The notes under the pieces were generated by a model. It was not told the DNA's origin and did not search any database. It worked only from the letters and a program-made list of their open reading frames with translations. A program made the position numbers and the translations under genes. Of a stretch of 64,000 nt of DNA, positions 8,389-17,462 are shown piece by piece. The number at the start of each line of letters is the position of its first letter. The first letter of the stretch is position 1. Origin of the DNA: Alg239-R122 sp041746135 (GTDB lineage: Bacteria; Pseudomonadota; Alphaproteobacteria; Sphingomonadales; Sphingomonadaceae); the NCBI GenBank assembly GCA_041746135.1, contig JBGTHQ010000037.1, positions 164,427 to 228,426 of the forward strand. The letters are read 5' to 3'.

Positions 8389-10248
8389 TTACGCGGCGAT
8401 GCGCTTGGCATGGACCATGATGGCAACTAACGCAGCCGGTGTCACCCCGCGTACACGGCCTGCCGCAGCCAGCGTCTCCGGCCGCGCCTTGTCGAGCCGC
8501 TCGACCATCTCGTTCGACAGGCCGGTAATGGCGCGATAATCAAGCGCATCTCCCAAAAGTATGCGCTCGTTGGCGCGCAAATCGCGTAGCTCCGCATCCT
8601 GCCTTACAAGATAGGGCGCATACCGAGCGTCTTCAGCAACTTCATCGAGCAGTTCAGTGGAACACTTCGAAATATCGCCGATGATCGACTCCATCTCAGC
8701 AATAAAGATATTTGGAAACCGCAGCCAATCGAACAAGGATTGTCGGGCTCCGTCGGCTTTCACATCGATTCCTGTGTCAATCATTTGCTCCGAACTAACT
8801 ATTTTTGTAAGCTGTTCGCAAACACTTGCCTTCAGTTTATTGCGTGTTTCGAACCATGTCTGGCGTGCCTTGCCGACGCATCCTGCCGCAATCGCCTGTC
8901 CGGTCAAACGGCTCGAGGCATTGTTCGCCCGCAATCGCAGCCGGTATTCGGCGCGTGATGTCAACATACGGTAAGGTTCGGTCACCCCCTGCAGAGTCAG
9001 GTCGTCGACCATGACGGCGAGATAGCTGCTGGCCCTGTCGAGCAAAGGCATGTCGCGACCCAAAACGCGCGCCGCAGCCGACATGCCGGCGACCAGCCCT
9101 TGGGCGGCCGCCTCTTCATAACCCGTTGTGCCGTTGATTTGACCCGCACAATAGAGCCCATCAAAAGCACGTACGGCGAGCGTACGGTCCAGCGCACGTG
9201 GATCGATATGGTCATATTCGACCGCATAGCCCGGCACTACGATTTCCGCATTTTCCAGCCCCGCCATACTGCGCACCATCGCCGTCTGGATATCCGTCGG
9301 TAACGAAGTACTGATCCCGTTCGGATAAACCAGATGCGTATCCAGCCCTTCGGGCTCCAGAAAAACCTGGTGCCCGTCGCGGTCGCCGAAACGGAAAATC
9401 TTGTCCTCGATGGAAGGGCAATAGCGCGGGCCTTCCGCGTCAATCGCACCGCTGAAGAGAGGCGAACGATCCAGTCCCGATCGGATAATATCGTGCGATA
9501 GGGAATTGGTGCGCGTAATGGCACAGAAAATTTGCGGAACGTTGCGATTTTCCGTCAAGGGCGACATGGTCCAGTCGCCATCATCACTCGGTTGTTCTTC
9601 CAGCGCGGCCCAGTCAATCGTACGGCCATCAATACGCGGCGGAGTACCGGTCTTAAGGCGCGCCATCGGCAGTTCGGCACCGCGTAACTGCTGCGCCAGT
9701 AAAATCGCCGCGTTCTCTCCGGTGCGGCCGCCCTCCATCCGCTCCTCGCCGCGAAAGAGCCGTCCGCCCAAGAACGTGCCGGTAGCTAGAATAACGGCCT
9801 GCGCTGCAATCTCGCTGCCATCGGCCATCACGACCCCTGTCACTTTGCGGTCGTCTTCCGCCGCGAATCTGAGCGCAGCAACCTCCCCCGCGACAATGTG
9901 CAAGTCGTTCTGCGCGGCAAGCATTGTGTGAATGGCAGCTTTGTACAGGACACGATCCGCCTGCACCCGCGGCCCTTGTACGGCACTGCCCTTGCTCTGG
10001 TTGAGCATGCGGTAATGGATGGCGGCGGCGTCGGCCGCCCTGCCCATCAACCCATCATAGGCATCGACTTCCCGCACGAGGTGGCCTTTGCCCAACCCGC
10101 CTATGGCAGGATTGCACGACATCGCGCCGATCGACTCTCGCGTAAAGCTTATCAGTGCGGTCCTGCATCCCATTCGCGCCGCAACGGCGGCTGCCTCGCA
10201 CCCAGCATGGCCGCCCCCTATCACAATAATATCGAAATCCGTTTTCAT
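8389..10248 (-). CDS. mnmG: tRNA uridine-5-carboxymethylaminomethyl modification enzyme MnmG
   Basis: A 619-residue FAD protein that works with MnmE to modify U34 of tRNAs. It starts MKTDFDIIVIGGGHAGCEAA, the Rossmann FAD motif at the usual N-terminal position. Also seen: SCNPAIGGLGKGHLVREVDA, the FLGG segment, and the typical C-terminal helical domain with YRMLTSRAEYRL. The length is normal. An in-frame ATG at 10317 would encode MFHVKHSLH from the parS sequence; I prefer 10248 because it gives the family-standard N-terminus. Its stop directly abuts the rsmG start. Confidence 0.95.
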   Translation of the reverse strand: MKTDFDIIVIGGGHAGCEAAAVAARMGCRTALISFTRESIGAMSCNPAIGGLGKGHLVREVDAYDGLMGRAADAAAIHYRMLNQSKGSAVQGPRVQADRVLYKAAIHTMLAAQNDLHIVAGEVAALRFAAEDDRKVTGVVMADGSEIAAQAVILATGTFLGGRLFRGEERMEGGRTGENAAILLAQQLRGAELPMARLKTGTPPRIDGRTIDWAALEEQPSDDGDWTMSPLTENRNVPQIFCAITRTNSLSHDIIRSGLDRSPLFSGAIDAEGPRYCPSIEDKIFRFGDRDGHQVFLEPEGLDTHLVYPNGISTSLPTDIQTAMVRSMAGLENAEIVVPGYAVEYDHIDPRALDRTLAVRAFDGLYCAGQINGTTGYEEAAAQGLVAGMSAAARVLGRDMPLLDRASSYLAVMVDDLTLQGVTEPYRMLTSRAEYRLRLRANNASSRLTGQAIAAGCVGKARQTWFETRNKLKASVCEQLTKIVSSEQMIDTGIDVKADGARQSLFDWLRFPNIFIAEMESIIGDISKCSTELLDEVAEDARYAPYLVRQDAELRDLRANERILLGDALDYRAITGLSNEMVERLDKARPETLAAAGRVRGVTPAALVAIMVHAKRIAA

Positions 10249-10300
10249 GCTGCCGCAGATACGGGATTTGGCGCATTGGGTCAAAGCAGAATGCAAGGAA

Positions 10301-10316
10301 TGTTTCACGTGAAACA
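10301..10316. promoter_or_regulatory. parS site 2 (perfect consensus)
   Basis: TGTTTCACGTGAAACA is the exact 16-bp parS palindrome. It sits in the short gap between the mnmE stop (10324) and the mnmG start (10248), about 7.2 kb left of the putative oriC. It is the strongest of the three candidate sites and probably the main ParB nucleation point. Confidence 0.95.
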
Positions 10317-10323
10317 TGCGGCA

Positions 10324-11619
10324 TTATTTACCGATACAAAACCGTCCGAACAAAGTGTCGAGCATATCCTCTGTATGGGTGTTGCCAAGCAACCCATCCA
10401 AGGCAAGCCGCGCCAGACGCAATTCTTCCGCGATCATAAGCATGTCATCTCGAATAGATACATTGGACAAGGCCAGTGCCGCATCTGACAAGTGCCCGCG
10501 TTGACGCGCATTTACGGCAAAGCTGTCGGGTGCGGGCAATATGTCTCTAGAAATCGCCGCAAGCATTTCGACCAACACACCCATATTTTCGCCTGTCTTG
10601 GCCGACACCCGTACATCCGGTTTCGCTTTGCGGTAAATCGGTACCTTGTCTATCTGGGCTTCGATTTCCCACAACTGCCGATGTTCCGGTCCCTCGCCCT
10701 CAGGTCCCAGCCATAATATGACATCTCCGTCATCGATCGCATCGCGGGCGCGCGCGATCCCGATTTTCTCGATTTCGTCGATATGGTCTGTGCGTAGGCC
10801 TGCCGTGTCGGTGAACATAAAAGGAATGCCGTCCAGAGAGATCGGCACATCGATAAGATCGCGCGTTGTTCCGGCAATGTCAGAAACGATGGCGGCATCG
10901 CGCTGTACCAACGCATTGAGTAAAGTCGATTTGCCCGCATTCGGTGGTCCGGCCAGCACGACCTTTACCCCGTCACGCAACTTTTCCGCAGGCGGCTGCA
11001 ACAGTAGTTCTGAAATCTCGCGATGTGCGTCTATGGCTGCGAAGGTGATTGTCTCTCTGCGCTCGGGCGCCACATCTTCCTCGTCGGAAAAATCCAGCTC
11101 TGCCTCGACCTGAGCCGAAATTTCCAGAATCTTGCGCCGCCAGCTTTCTATTTTCTTGGAAAATAGTCCGCTCGCCAGTGACATTGCCACACGCCGCTGC
11201 AATTCGGATTCAGCCGACAAAAGATCGGCCAGTCCGTCGGCTTGAGCAAGGTCCATCCTCCCGTTTTCGAAAGCGCGGCGCGTGAACTCGCCCGCTATTG
11301 CGGGACGCATACTAGGTAATATCGACAGTGCCTGCTCCACCGCCCGCACAACAGCCCTGCCGCCATGCAAGTGCAGTTCCACCAAATCTTCGCCCGTTAC
11401 GGTGGAAGGACCCTCAAACCACAATACCAATGCTTGGTCGAGAAGCTCGCCGGTTTCAGGATGGTTGATTTTGCGTAACGACGCTTTGCGCGGTACATGC
11501 AATACGCCGGTTAATGCATGCAATGCAGTGCTTGCACGGCTTCCGCTAATCCGCAACACTGCGATAGCGCAAGGCGGCTGCCCGGAGGACAGTGCATAAA
11601 TGGTATCGCTTTGTGACAT
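10324..11619 (-). CDS. mnmE: tRNA modification GTPase MnmE
   Basis: A 431-residue partner of MnmG. The N-terminal formyl-THF-binding domain starts MSQSDTIYALSSGQPPCAIAVLRISG. The embedded G domain has G1 GPPNAGKSTLLNALV, G2 GTTRD and G3 DTAGLR. The C-terminal (C/F)xGK motif FCIGK ends the protein as in other MnmE. GTPase-driven conformational change is needed for the cmnm5U34 modification. It is transcribed toward mnmG, with parS site 2 in the 75-base spacer. Confidence 0.95.
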   Translation of the reverse strand: MSQSDTIYALSSGQPPCAIAVLRISGSRASTALHALTGVLHVPRKASLRKINHPETGELLDQALVLWFEGPSTVTGEDLVELHLHGGRAVVRAVEQALSILPSMRPAIAGEFTRRAFENGRMDLAQADGLADLLSAESELQRRVAMSLASGLFSKKIESWRRKILEISAQVEAELDFSDEEDVAPERRETITFAAIDAHREISELLLQPPAEKLRDGVKVVLAGPPNAGKSTLLNALVQRDAAIVSDIAGTTRDLIDVPISLDGIPFMFTDTAGLRTDHIDEIEKIGIARARDAIDDGDVILWLGPEGEGPEHRQLWEIEAQIDKVPIYRKAKPDVRVSAKTGENMGVLVEMLAAISRDILPAPDSFAVNARQRGHLSDAALALSNVSIRDDMLMIAEELRLARLALDGLLGNTHTEDMLDTLFGRFCIGK

Positions 11620-11643
11620 TGCTAAACTTGCAAAATGTCCGAA

Positions 11644-11901
11644 TCAGTCCTTTTTGGGTTTCTTGGACGATCCGGCCGACGCCATGCCTGATTCCATCAG
11701 CGACTGGAAAAATCGCATGCCCATTTCGCCCATCGGCGCGATATTTTTTGCAAGGTTCTGTAATTGCTCGATATTCGTGGCACCTTCCATGGCACTTTTC
11801 ACGCCTTCGACATATTTGTCGTTGACTGCCGATACATCGGGCAACCCCATGAAACGCCGCATCTCTTCGGGCGAACAGTCCAGCTCTACATTCACTTTCA
11901 T
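11644..11901 (-). CDS. Small DUF6489-like protein
   Basis: An 85-residue protein, MKVNVELDCSPEEMRRFMGLPDV onward, with a Lys-rich C-terminus (SSKKPKKD). The pattern resembles the DUF6489 family of sphingomonads, which I recall but cannot verify here. It has no signal peptide and no membrane segment; a central amphipathic helix region (GATNIEQLQNLAKNIAPMGEMGMRFF) could mediate oligomerisation. The ATG at 11901 has AAGGAC about 6 bases upstream; the longer frame to 12000 lacks a ribosome site. It lies just ahead of mnmE on the same strand. Function unknown. Confidence 0.7.
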   Translation of the reverse strand: MKVNVELDCSPEEMRRFMGLPDVSAVNDKYVEGVKSAMEGATNIEQLQNLAKNIAPMGEMGMRFFQSLMESGMASAGSSKKPKKD

Positions 11902-12023
11902 ATTTTTGTCCTTCTGTCTTCCCCGCCCTGTGCGGCTAAATACTTGCATAATTATAGCCGCTGTCCCAGTTAAAATGGGCATCGAAACGACGAAACGCAA
12001 GCACCGATAATCAGGAGATCCCC

Positions 12024-12725
12024 ATGGCCGAAATGCAGCAGATCAAATCCCTCGACGAAAACGAAAGTTTTTCGGCTTATGTGAGCACGCCTGACGGAAA
12101 GGTCAAAGCCGCTATCGTGGTGATTCAGGAGATTTTTGGCGTTAATGCAGGCATTCGGCGCAAATGTGACAAACTGGCTGAAGCGGGCTATCTGGCGATC
12201 GCACCCGACCTGTTCTGGCGGTTTGAGCCCGGCGTTGACCTTGATCCGGATAAGCCGGAAGAATTCCAGCAGGCTCTGAAATGGATGGGCAAGTTCGATC
12301 AGAACATGGGTATCCGCGATATCGAGGCGACCATCAGACATGCCCGCAGCCTGAGTGCTGGCGGCAAGATCGGTTGTGTCGGCTACTGTCTGGGCGGCAG
12401 GCTCGCCTATATGACGGCGGCGCGCACGGATATCGATGCCTCGGTCGGCTATTACGGTGTGGGTATCGACGGCCTGCTGCGCGAGAAGAATGCCATTTCC
12501 AATCCGCTCATGCTGCATATTCCAACCGCCGACGGGTTTGTCGATGCCGACACGCAAAAAGCGATGCATGAAGGACTGGACAGCCACCCCAAAGTGACCT
12601 TGCACGATTACGAAGGTCTAGACCACGGCTTCGCCACCGAATTCGGCATCCGCCGCGACGAGGAAGCAGCGACGCTAGCAGACAGCCGGACGGCAACATT
12701 CTTTGCGGAGTATTTAGCCGAATAA
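12024..12725 (+). CDS. Dienelactone hydrolase family protein
   Basis: A 233-residue alpha/beta hydrolase. The nucleophile is the Cys in GYCLGGR, flanked by the acid in ADGFVDAD and the His in DHGFA, giving the Cys-Asp-His triad of dienelactone hydrolases. The early motif VVIQEIFGVN is also typical. AGGAGATCCCC precedes the ATG. Classical members open dienelactones in chlorocatechol breakdown, but most housekeeping paralogues have unknown substrates and nothing nearby suggests aromatic catabolism. It is the only rightward gene in the parB-hemE block and overlaps the 3' end of the convergent TerC gene by 12 bases. Confidence 0.88.
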   Translation: MAEMQQIKSLDENESFSAYVSTPDGKVKAAIVVIQEIFGVNAGIRRKCDKLAEAGYLAIAPDLFWRFEPGVDLDPDKPEEFQQALKWMGKFDQNMGIRDIEATIRHARSLSAGGKIGCVGYCLGGRLAYMTAARTDIDASVGYYGVGIDGLLREKNAISNPLMLHIPTADGFVDADTQKAMHEGLDSHPKVTLHDYEGLDHGFATEFGIRRDEEAATLADSRTATFFAEYLAE

Positions 12726-13433
12726 AGTCATCACACCCACGGTCGGGTCCAATATACCGTCATAGATCATTTTGACCGCTACATAGACGATGACCGCAAG
12801 CCCGATATAGGCAATCCAACGGTAACGTTCGATATATTTGGCAATAATATTAGCAGCTATGCCCATTAAAGCGACTGCTATGATAAGGCCGACAATGAGA
12901 ATACCGGGATGTTCACGCGCGGCTCCCGCTACGGCGAGAACATTATCAAGGCTCATTGAAACGTCGGCGACCGCTACTGCCCATGCAGCTGCAGCAAAGC
13001 TTTTGCCCGGGCGAATGCCGCTGTGTTCATCACCATGTATCTCAGGGGAACCTTCTCCACCGGACGGGTGCAATTCGCGCCACATTCTCCATGCCACCCA
13101 CAAAAGCAACAACCCGCCCGCAAAAATCAGGCCAATTACGCCCATCAGAAATGTTACCATCAGAGCGAAAATAATACGCAGTACCAAAGCGGCAATTATG
13201 CCGATCAGAATAACTTTCTTGCGTTGCTCGGCAGGCAACCCAGCTGCTAGTGCGCCAACGGCAATCGCATTGTCACCTGCCAATACCAAGTCGATCAGCA
13301 ATACCTGTCCGAACGCCGCCAGAGCCGCCGGTTCGGTGATATTGGAGAAATCCTTTATGATGGCCGCCCAAATATCGGACAGCGATCCGATTTGGGGTGC
13401 GGCGGAAGCGATTATAAAGAAAAAATCTGGCAT
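12714..13433 (-). CDS. TerC-family integral membrane protein
   Basis: A 239-residue protein with about seven hydrophobic segments. Charged residues lie within membrane motifs typical of TerC/Alx: DLVLAGDNAIAVGALA and, later, DVSMSLDNVLAVAGAA, a pair of Asp/Asn motifs proposed to bind metal. The loop between them carries an acidic/His-rich stretch (HPSGGEGSPEIHGDEHSG) that could bind a metal ion. Family members are linked to manganese export and tellurite tolerance; the ion here is inferred. Its 3' end overlaps the convergent hydrolase gene. Confidence 0.85.
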   Translation of the reverse strand: MPDFFFIIASAAPQIGSLSDIWAAIIKDFSNITEPAALAAFGQVLLIDLVLAGDNAIAVGALAAGLPAEQRKKVILIGIIAALVLRIIFALMVTFLMGVIGLIFAGGLLLLWVAWRMWRELHPSGGEGSPEIHGDEHSGIRPGKSFAAAAWAVAVADVSMSLDNVLAVAGAAREHPGILIVGLIIAVALMGIAANIIAKYIERYRWIAYIGLAVIVYVAVKMIYDGILDPTVGVMTLFG

Positions 13434-13451
13434 TGGCTGTGTTTACACCCT

Positions 13452-14708
13452 TTACTGATTCATATTGTCGAAGAAATCTTCGTTGGTCTTGGAATCCTTC
13501 ATCTTGTCGAGCAGGAATTCCATTGCGTCGATCGTGCCCATCTGCATCAGGATGCGGCGCAAGACCCACATTTTCGACAGGGTATCTTTTTCAACGAGCA
13601 ATTCTTCCTTGCGCGTACCGGACTTGCCAACGTCGAGCGCGGGGAAGATACGCTTGTCGGACACCTTGCGGTCGAGCACGATTTCGGAGTTGCCGGTGCC
13701 CTTGAATTCCTCGAAAATAACCTCGTCCATACGGCTGCCGGTATCGATCAGCGCAGTCGCAATGATGGAGAGCGATCCGCCCTCCTCGATATTGCGGGCC
13801 GCACCAAAAAAGCGTTTCGGGCGCTGCAACGCATTGGCATCGACACCGCCGGTCAGCACCTTGCCCGAACTGGGCACCACAGTGTTATAGGCGCGGCCAA
13901 GACGGGTGATAGAGTCGAGCAGAATCACCACATCCTTTTTATGCTCGACCAGGCGTTTCGCTTTTTCGATAACCATTTCGGCGACTTGCACGTGACGCGT
14001 GGCAGGTTCGTCGAATGTCGAGCTTATCACTTCGCCATTCACCGAACGCTGCATATCGGTCACTTCCTCGGGACGCTCGTCGATCAGCAACACGATCAGG
14101 TACACTTCGGGATGGTTGTCGGTAATCGCCTTGGCGATATTCTGCAGCAGCACAGTTTTACCGGTGCGCGGTGGTGCGACGATCAGCGCGCGCTGGCCCT
14201 TGCCTTGCGGTGAGATAATATCGATGACACGCGCCGACTTGTCTTTGACGGTCGGATCGAGCGTATCGAGATTGAGCTTTTCATCAGGATAAAGCGGGGT
14301 CAGGTTGTCGAAATTGACACGGTGGCGCACGGCATCGGGATCGTCGAAATTGACCTGCGTCAGCTTGGTCAGCGCGAAATAGCGTTCACCGTCACGTGGT
14401 CCGCGGATTTCGCCTTCGACCGTGTCGCCGGTGCGCAAGCCGAATTTGCGGATTTGGTTGGGCGAGACGTAAATATCATCGGGTCCGGCCAGGTAATTGG
14501 CTTCGGGTGAGCGCAAGAATCCGAATCCGTCTGACAGAACCTCGATCGTGCCCAGCCCCATAATCTCTTCGCCGTCTTCCGCAAGTTCCTTCAGAATAGC
14601 AAACAGCAAGTCCTGGCGGCGCAGGGTCGATGCGCCTTCGACCCCCAGTTCTTCGGCCATCGCGACCAGTTCGGCAGGTTTTTTCTGCTTCAGTTCTTTC
14701 AAATGCAT
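13452..14708 (-). CDS. rho: Transcription termination factor Rho
   Basis: A 418-residue hexameric RNA helicase. The N-terminal domain MHLKELKQKKPAELVAMAEELGVEGA is followed by the RNA-binding cold-shock-like domain (GFGFLRSPEANYL) and the ATPase core. That core has Walker A APPRTGKTVLLQNIA, Walker B VILLDSITRLGRAYN and the Q-loop/R-loop LTGGVDANAL. Rho beside hem genes and near the origin is a conserved alphaproteobacterial arrangement. The 214-base leader upstream could hold autoregulatory rut-type sequence, but this cannot be judged by eye. Confidence 0.97.
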   Translation of the reverse strand: MHLKELKQKKPAELVAMAEELGVEGASTLRRQDLLFAILKELAEDGEEIMGLGTIEVLSDGFGFLRSPEANYLAGPDDIYVSPNQIRKFGLRTGDTVEGEIRGPRDGERYFALTKLTQVNFDDPDAVRHRVNFDNLTPLYPDEKLNLDTLDPTVKDKSARVIDIISPQGKGQRALIVAPPRTGKTVLLQNIAKAITDNHPEVYLIVLLIDERPEEVTDMQRSVNGEVISSTFDEPATRHVQVAEMVIEKAKRLVEHKKDVVILLDSITRLGRAYNTVVPSSGKVLTGGVDANALQRPKRFFGAARNIEEGGSLSIIATALIDTGSRMDEVIFEEFKGTGNSEIVLDRKVSDKRIFPALDVGKSGTRKEELLVEKDTLSKMWVLRRILMQMGTIDAMEFLLDKMKDSKTNEDFFDNMNQ

Positions 14709-14922
14709 GTTTTATCTCAAGATATAGGGGTGAATGTCAGGATATTAATTGTGAAAGTTGGCCGCGCGGCCGGACGATGAAGGTCCTGGCTATATATTTC
14801 GTGCGCTGTCCCGGACGGGATGTTTACAATATAGTGCCGTATAGGCAATCAAGTCAATTGCTTTGCGTTCGTGGGAGCACAATTTGCCTGGACGGATATG
14901 GTTCCTGTCACGCATGATAGAA
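14709..14922. other. Intergenic leader upstream of rho
   Basis: A non-coding gap of 214 bases between rho and the HDAC-like gene, which are both leftward. It contains the GC palindrome GGCCGCGCGGCC near 14760. No open frame with family resemblance and no clear U-tract terminator is visible. It should hold the rho promoter and 5' UTR. Confidence 0.5.
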
Positions 14923-15954
14923 TCAGCTGTCCATAAAACCCTGCAGCACGCCAGAGACATTGTCGCCGATTTCGGGAACGCCGTAGCCGCCCTCCATTAC
15001 AAACAATGTGGAAAGGCCAAGACGGGCAATTACGGCGCCATAGTCTCGAAAATCAGGCGTTCTGAGCTTGAACGAGCTGATCGGATCATTCTCGAAACTG
15101 TCGACGCCGAGCGATACCACCAGCACATCCGCGGCGAAGGCGGTGATTTTCGCGCAGGCGGCATGCAAAGCCGCATGCCACAAGTCATATCCGCTGCCCG
15201 GCATGAGCGGATAGTTATAGTTATACCCCGTCCCTGCCCCTTCGCCCGTTTCATCGGCATGGCCCCAGAAATAGGGGAAATGGTGGTCGGGATGGCCGTG
15301 GATCGAGCCGAACAGGACATCGTTGCGAGCATAGAATATATCCTGCGTTCCGTTGCCATGATGAAAATCGACATCGAGAATCGCGACGCGCGACGCGCCT
15401 TCATCGCTCAGCGCCTGCGCAGCGATTGCGGCGTTGTTGAGAAAGCAATAGCCCGCCATATAGGCGCTACCCGCATGATGACCCGGCGGGCGGGTGAGCG
15501 CAAAAGCAGCATTGGTTTTCCCGGCGGAAATATCCGCAGCACCGCTCAGGGCGCAATTGGCGGCCGCGGCGAATGCGGGCCAGCTGGTTTGCGTAATGAT
15601 GCTGTCCGACGATGCGCAGAAATACCCTGCCGCGCCATCAATATCATGCGGAGGTTCGGCGCGCCGCGGCCGGTACGGATAACTCATCGGCAGCACATCG
15701 CCGGCATATCCGGCATCCTGCCAGCGCTGCCATGCCATTTTGAGGAAATCGATGTATGCTTCGCTATGGACGGCGGTCAGGCGGCTTTCGGCATGGTTAT
15801 CGGGCAGCAGCAGGTCACCGAAACCGGCTGTTTCCAGACCCTCCAGCAGCATATCCATCCGGTGCGTGCCTTCGTGCGGCGTTACGAATTTTCCGCGATG
15901 CAATTCCTGTTCTGGGGCGTGCAAGATATGCTCGGGCGTGTGATAAATGCGCAT
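14923..15954 (-). CDS. Histone deacetylase-like amidohydrolase
   Basis: A 343-residue zinc deacetylase fold. Seen: ALTRPPGHHAG with the paired catalytic His, DVDFHHGNGTQDIFY with zinc ligands Asp and His, and a late VMEGGYGVPEIG. These are the class II HDAC/acetylpolyamine amidohydrolase signatures, and the length is normal. Bacteria lack histones, so likely substrates are acetylpolyamines, acetylated proteins or small amides. It sits between hemJ and rho on the same strand but has no obvious pathway link to either. Confidence 0.9.
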   Translation of the reverse strand: MRIYHTPEHILHAPEQELHRGKFVTPHEGTHRMDMLLEGLETAGFGDLLLPDNHAESRLTAVHSEAYIDFLKMAWQRWQDAGYAGDVLPMSYPYRPRRAEPPHDIDGAAGYFCASSDSIITQTSWPAFAAAANCALSGAADISAGKTNAAFALTRPPGHHAGSAYMAGYCFLNNAAIAAQALSDEGASRVAILDVDFHHGNGTQDIFYARNDVLFGSIHGHPDHHFPYFWGHADETGEGAGTGYNYNYPLMPGSGYDLWHAALHAACAKITAFAADVLVVSLGVDSFENDPISSFKLRTPDFRDYGAVIARLGLSTLFVMEGGYGVPEIGDNVSGVLQGFMDS

Positions 15955-15974
15955 ATCGAGCCCCGTAGTCCGGC

Positions 15975-16418
15975 CTAAAACGGCCGCACGATGACCAGTA
16001 TCACGATGACCGCAACGGCAATGCCGGGCACTTCGTTGGCGAGCCGCAACGTCTTGTCACTAAGCGTGCGTTCGCCACGCGCCAGTTTGCGCGAATAGCC
16101 GACCATCCAGCCATGGTAGCCACTGAGCAACAATACGCACAGCAATTTTGCATGGAACCACCCCATGGCGAAAGCCTGGATCTGGTAAGCCAGGATCAGA
16201 CCCAGTATCCACACGATGATCATTGCAGGATTGAGGATGATCTTGCGCAGTTTCGCCTCGCGGTTTATCCATTTCGCGTCTTCCGCGCTGCCCACCGCTG
16301 TTTCCTGATGATAAACGAAAAAACGCGGCAGCATGAAAAGGCCCGCCATCCAGAAAATGACGAAAATCAGGTGCGCCGCTTTTATCCAGACGTATAGCAA
16401 AGCCAGAATCTCGCTCAT
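15975..16418 (-). CDS. hemJ: Protoporphyrinogen IX oxidase HemJ
   Basis: A 147-residue membrane protein with four predicted helices. It starts MSEILALLYVWIKAAHLIFVIFWMAGLF, containing the conserved His of helix 1, and carries AKLLCVLLLSGYHGWM and a conserved Lys region. These fit HemJ, the heme-b-containing oxidase that converts protoporphyrinogen IX to protoporphyrin IX. It is encoded 15 bases downstream of hemE on the same strand, so two steps of heme synthesis form an operon. Confidence 0.9.
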   Translation of the reverse strand: MSEILALLYVWIKAAHLIFVIFWMAGLFMLPRFFVYHQETAVGSAEDAKWINREAKLRKIILNPAMIIVWILGLILAYQIQAFAMGWFHAKLLCVLLLSGYHGWMVGYSRKLARGERTLSDKTLRLANEVPGIAVAVIVILVIVRPF

Positions 16419-16433
16419 ATCACTCCCGTGTCC

Positions 16434-17462
16434 TTAGTGAGACGGTTCGCGCACCAGTGTAAGCAGCTTTTCGACATGTGCAATGGGGGTGTGTTGCAAA
16501 ATTCCGTGACCAAGATTGAAAATATGCGGCCGATCGGAAAATATATCGAGAATGGTATGGGTCGCCTTTTCCAGCGATGCGCCGCCCGCCATTAGCGCCA
16601 GCGGGTCGAGATTGCCCTGCACCGGCAGGTCTTTCGGCAGATTCGCCGCAGCCCATACGGGATCGATGGTCTCGTCTAGCCCCAGCGCGTCGACGCCCGT
16701 TTCGCGAGCATAGGCAGGCAATTTTTCGCCCGCGCCTTTGGGAAAACCGATAATCGGCGTGTCCGGATGCAATTGCCTGAGCTTACCGACGATCGCGGCA
16801 TTGGGTGCAATAACCCATTTTTCAAATTGCGCGGGCGATAGCGATCCCGACCAGCTGTCGAAAAGCTGCACCGCCTGCACGCCCGCCCTGATCTGTCCTG
16901 AAAGATATTCGACGGTCAGGTCCGTTATCCGCTGGATCAGTTCGCCGAATGCGGCCTCGTCGCTATAGGCAAAGTACCGCACCGCCTGCTGGTCGCGGCT
17001 GCCCTCGCCATTAACCATGTATGTGGCCACGGTCCAAGGCGATCCAGCAAACCCCAGAAAGCATGTCTCCGGTGCAAGTGTGGCAGCAACCTTCGTCACT
17101 GTTCGGTAAATCGCTTCAAGATGCTCTGGCACCCCTTCCAGCGCACCGAGCGTGGCATCAAGCAGCCGGGGGGAAAGCCGGGGTCCCTCGCCTGTCAGAA
17201 ATTCGAGCTTTTGGCCCATTGCATGCGGAATGATCAATATGTCGGAAAATAGGATGGCCCCGTCGAAATCAAAGCGCCGGATCGGCTGTAACGTCACTTC
17301 CGCCGCAGCATCGGCGTCGTAAACGAGGTCGAGAAAACCGCCTTTTTCCGCACGCAAAGCGCGGTATTCGGGCAGATACCGCCCAGCCTGGCGCATGAGC
17401 CAAATCGGACGCACTTTTGTGTGTTCGCCGCGGATCGTCTTGAGCAAAAGGGGATCAGTCAT
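16434..17462 (-). CDS. hemE: Uroporphyrinogen decarboxylase HemE
   Basis: A 342-residue enzyme that decarboxylates uroporphyrinogen III to coproporphyrinogen III. The N-terminal signature RPIWLMRQAGRYLPEYRALR is complete, with the invariant Arg pair. GFAGSPWTVATYMVNGEGS and the C-terminal NLGHGILQHTPIAHVEKL are also typical. The start MTDPLLLKTIRG is chosen at 17462; upstream in-frame codons run through the AT-rich origin-like region. It marks the left side of the putative oriC, as in Caulobacter. Confidence 0.96.
   Translation of the reverse strand: MTDPLLLKTIRGEHTKVRPIWLMRQAGRYLPEYRALRAEKGGFLDLVYDADAAAEVTLQPIRRFDFDGAILFSDILIIPHAMGQKLEFLTGEGPRLSPRLLDATLGALEGVPEHLEAIYRTVTKVAATLAPETCFLGFAGSPWTVATYMVNGEGSRDQQAVRYFAYSDEAAFGELIQRITDLTVEYLSGQIRAGVQAVQLFDSWSGSLSPAQFEKWVIAPNAAIVGKLRQLHPDTPIIGFPKGAGEKLPAYARETGVDALGLDETIDPVWAAANLPKDLPVQGNLDPLALMAGGASLEKATHTILDIFSDRPHIFNLGHGILQHTPIAHVEKLLTLVREPSH

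Noticed and set aside
10249..10317. N-terminal extension of MnmG starting at MFHVKH
   Set aside because: The extension is encoded by the parS site and is not part of the family N-terminus; 10248 gives the standard length.
14755..14775. GGCCGCGCGGCC palindrome upstream of rho as an operator or terminator
   Set aside because: No T-tract and common by chance at this GC content.
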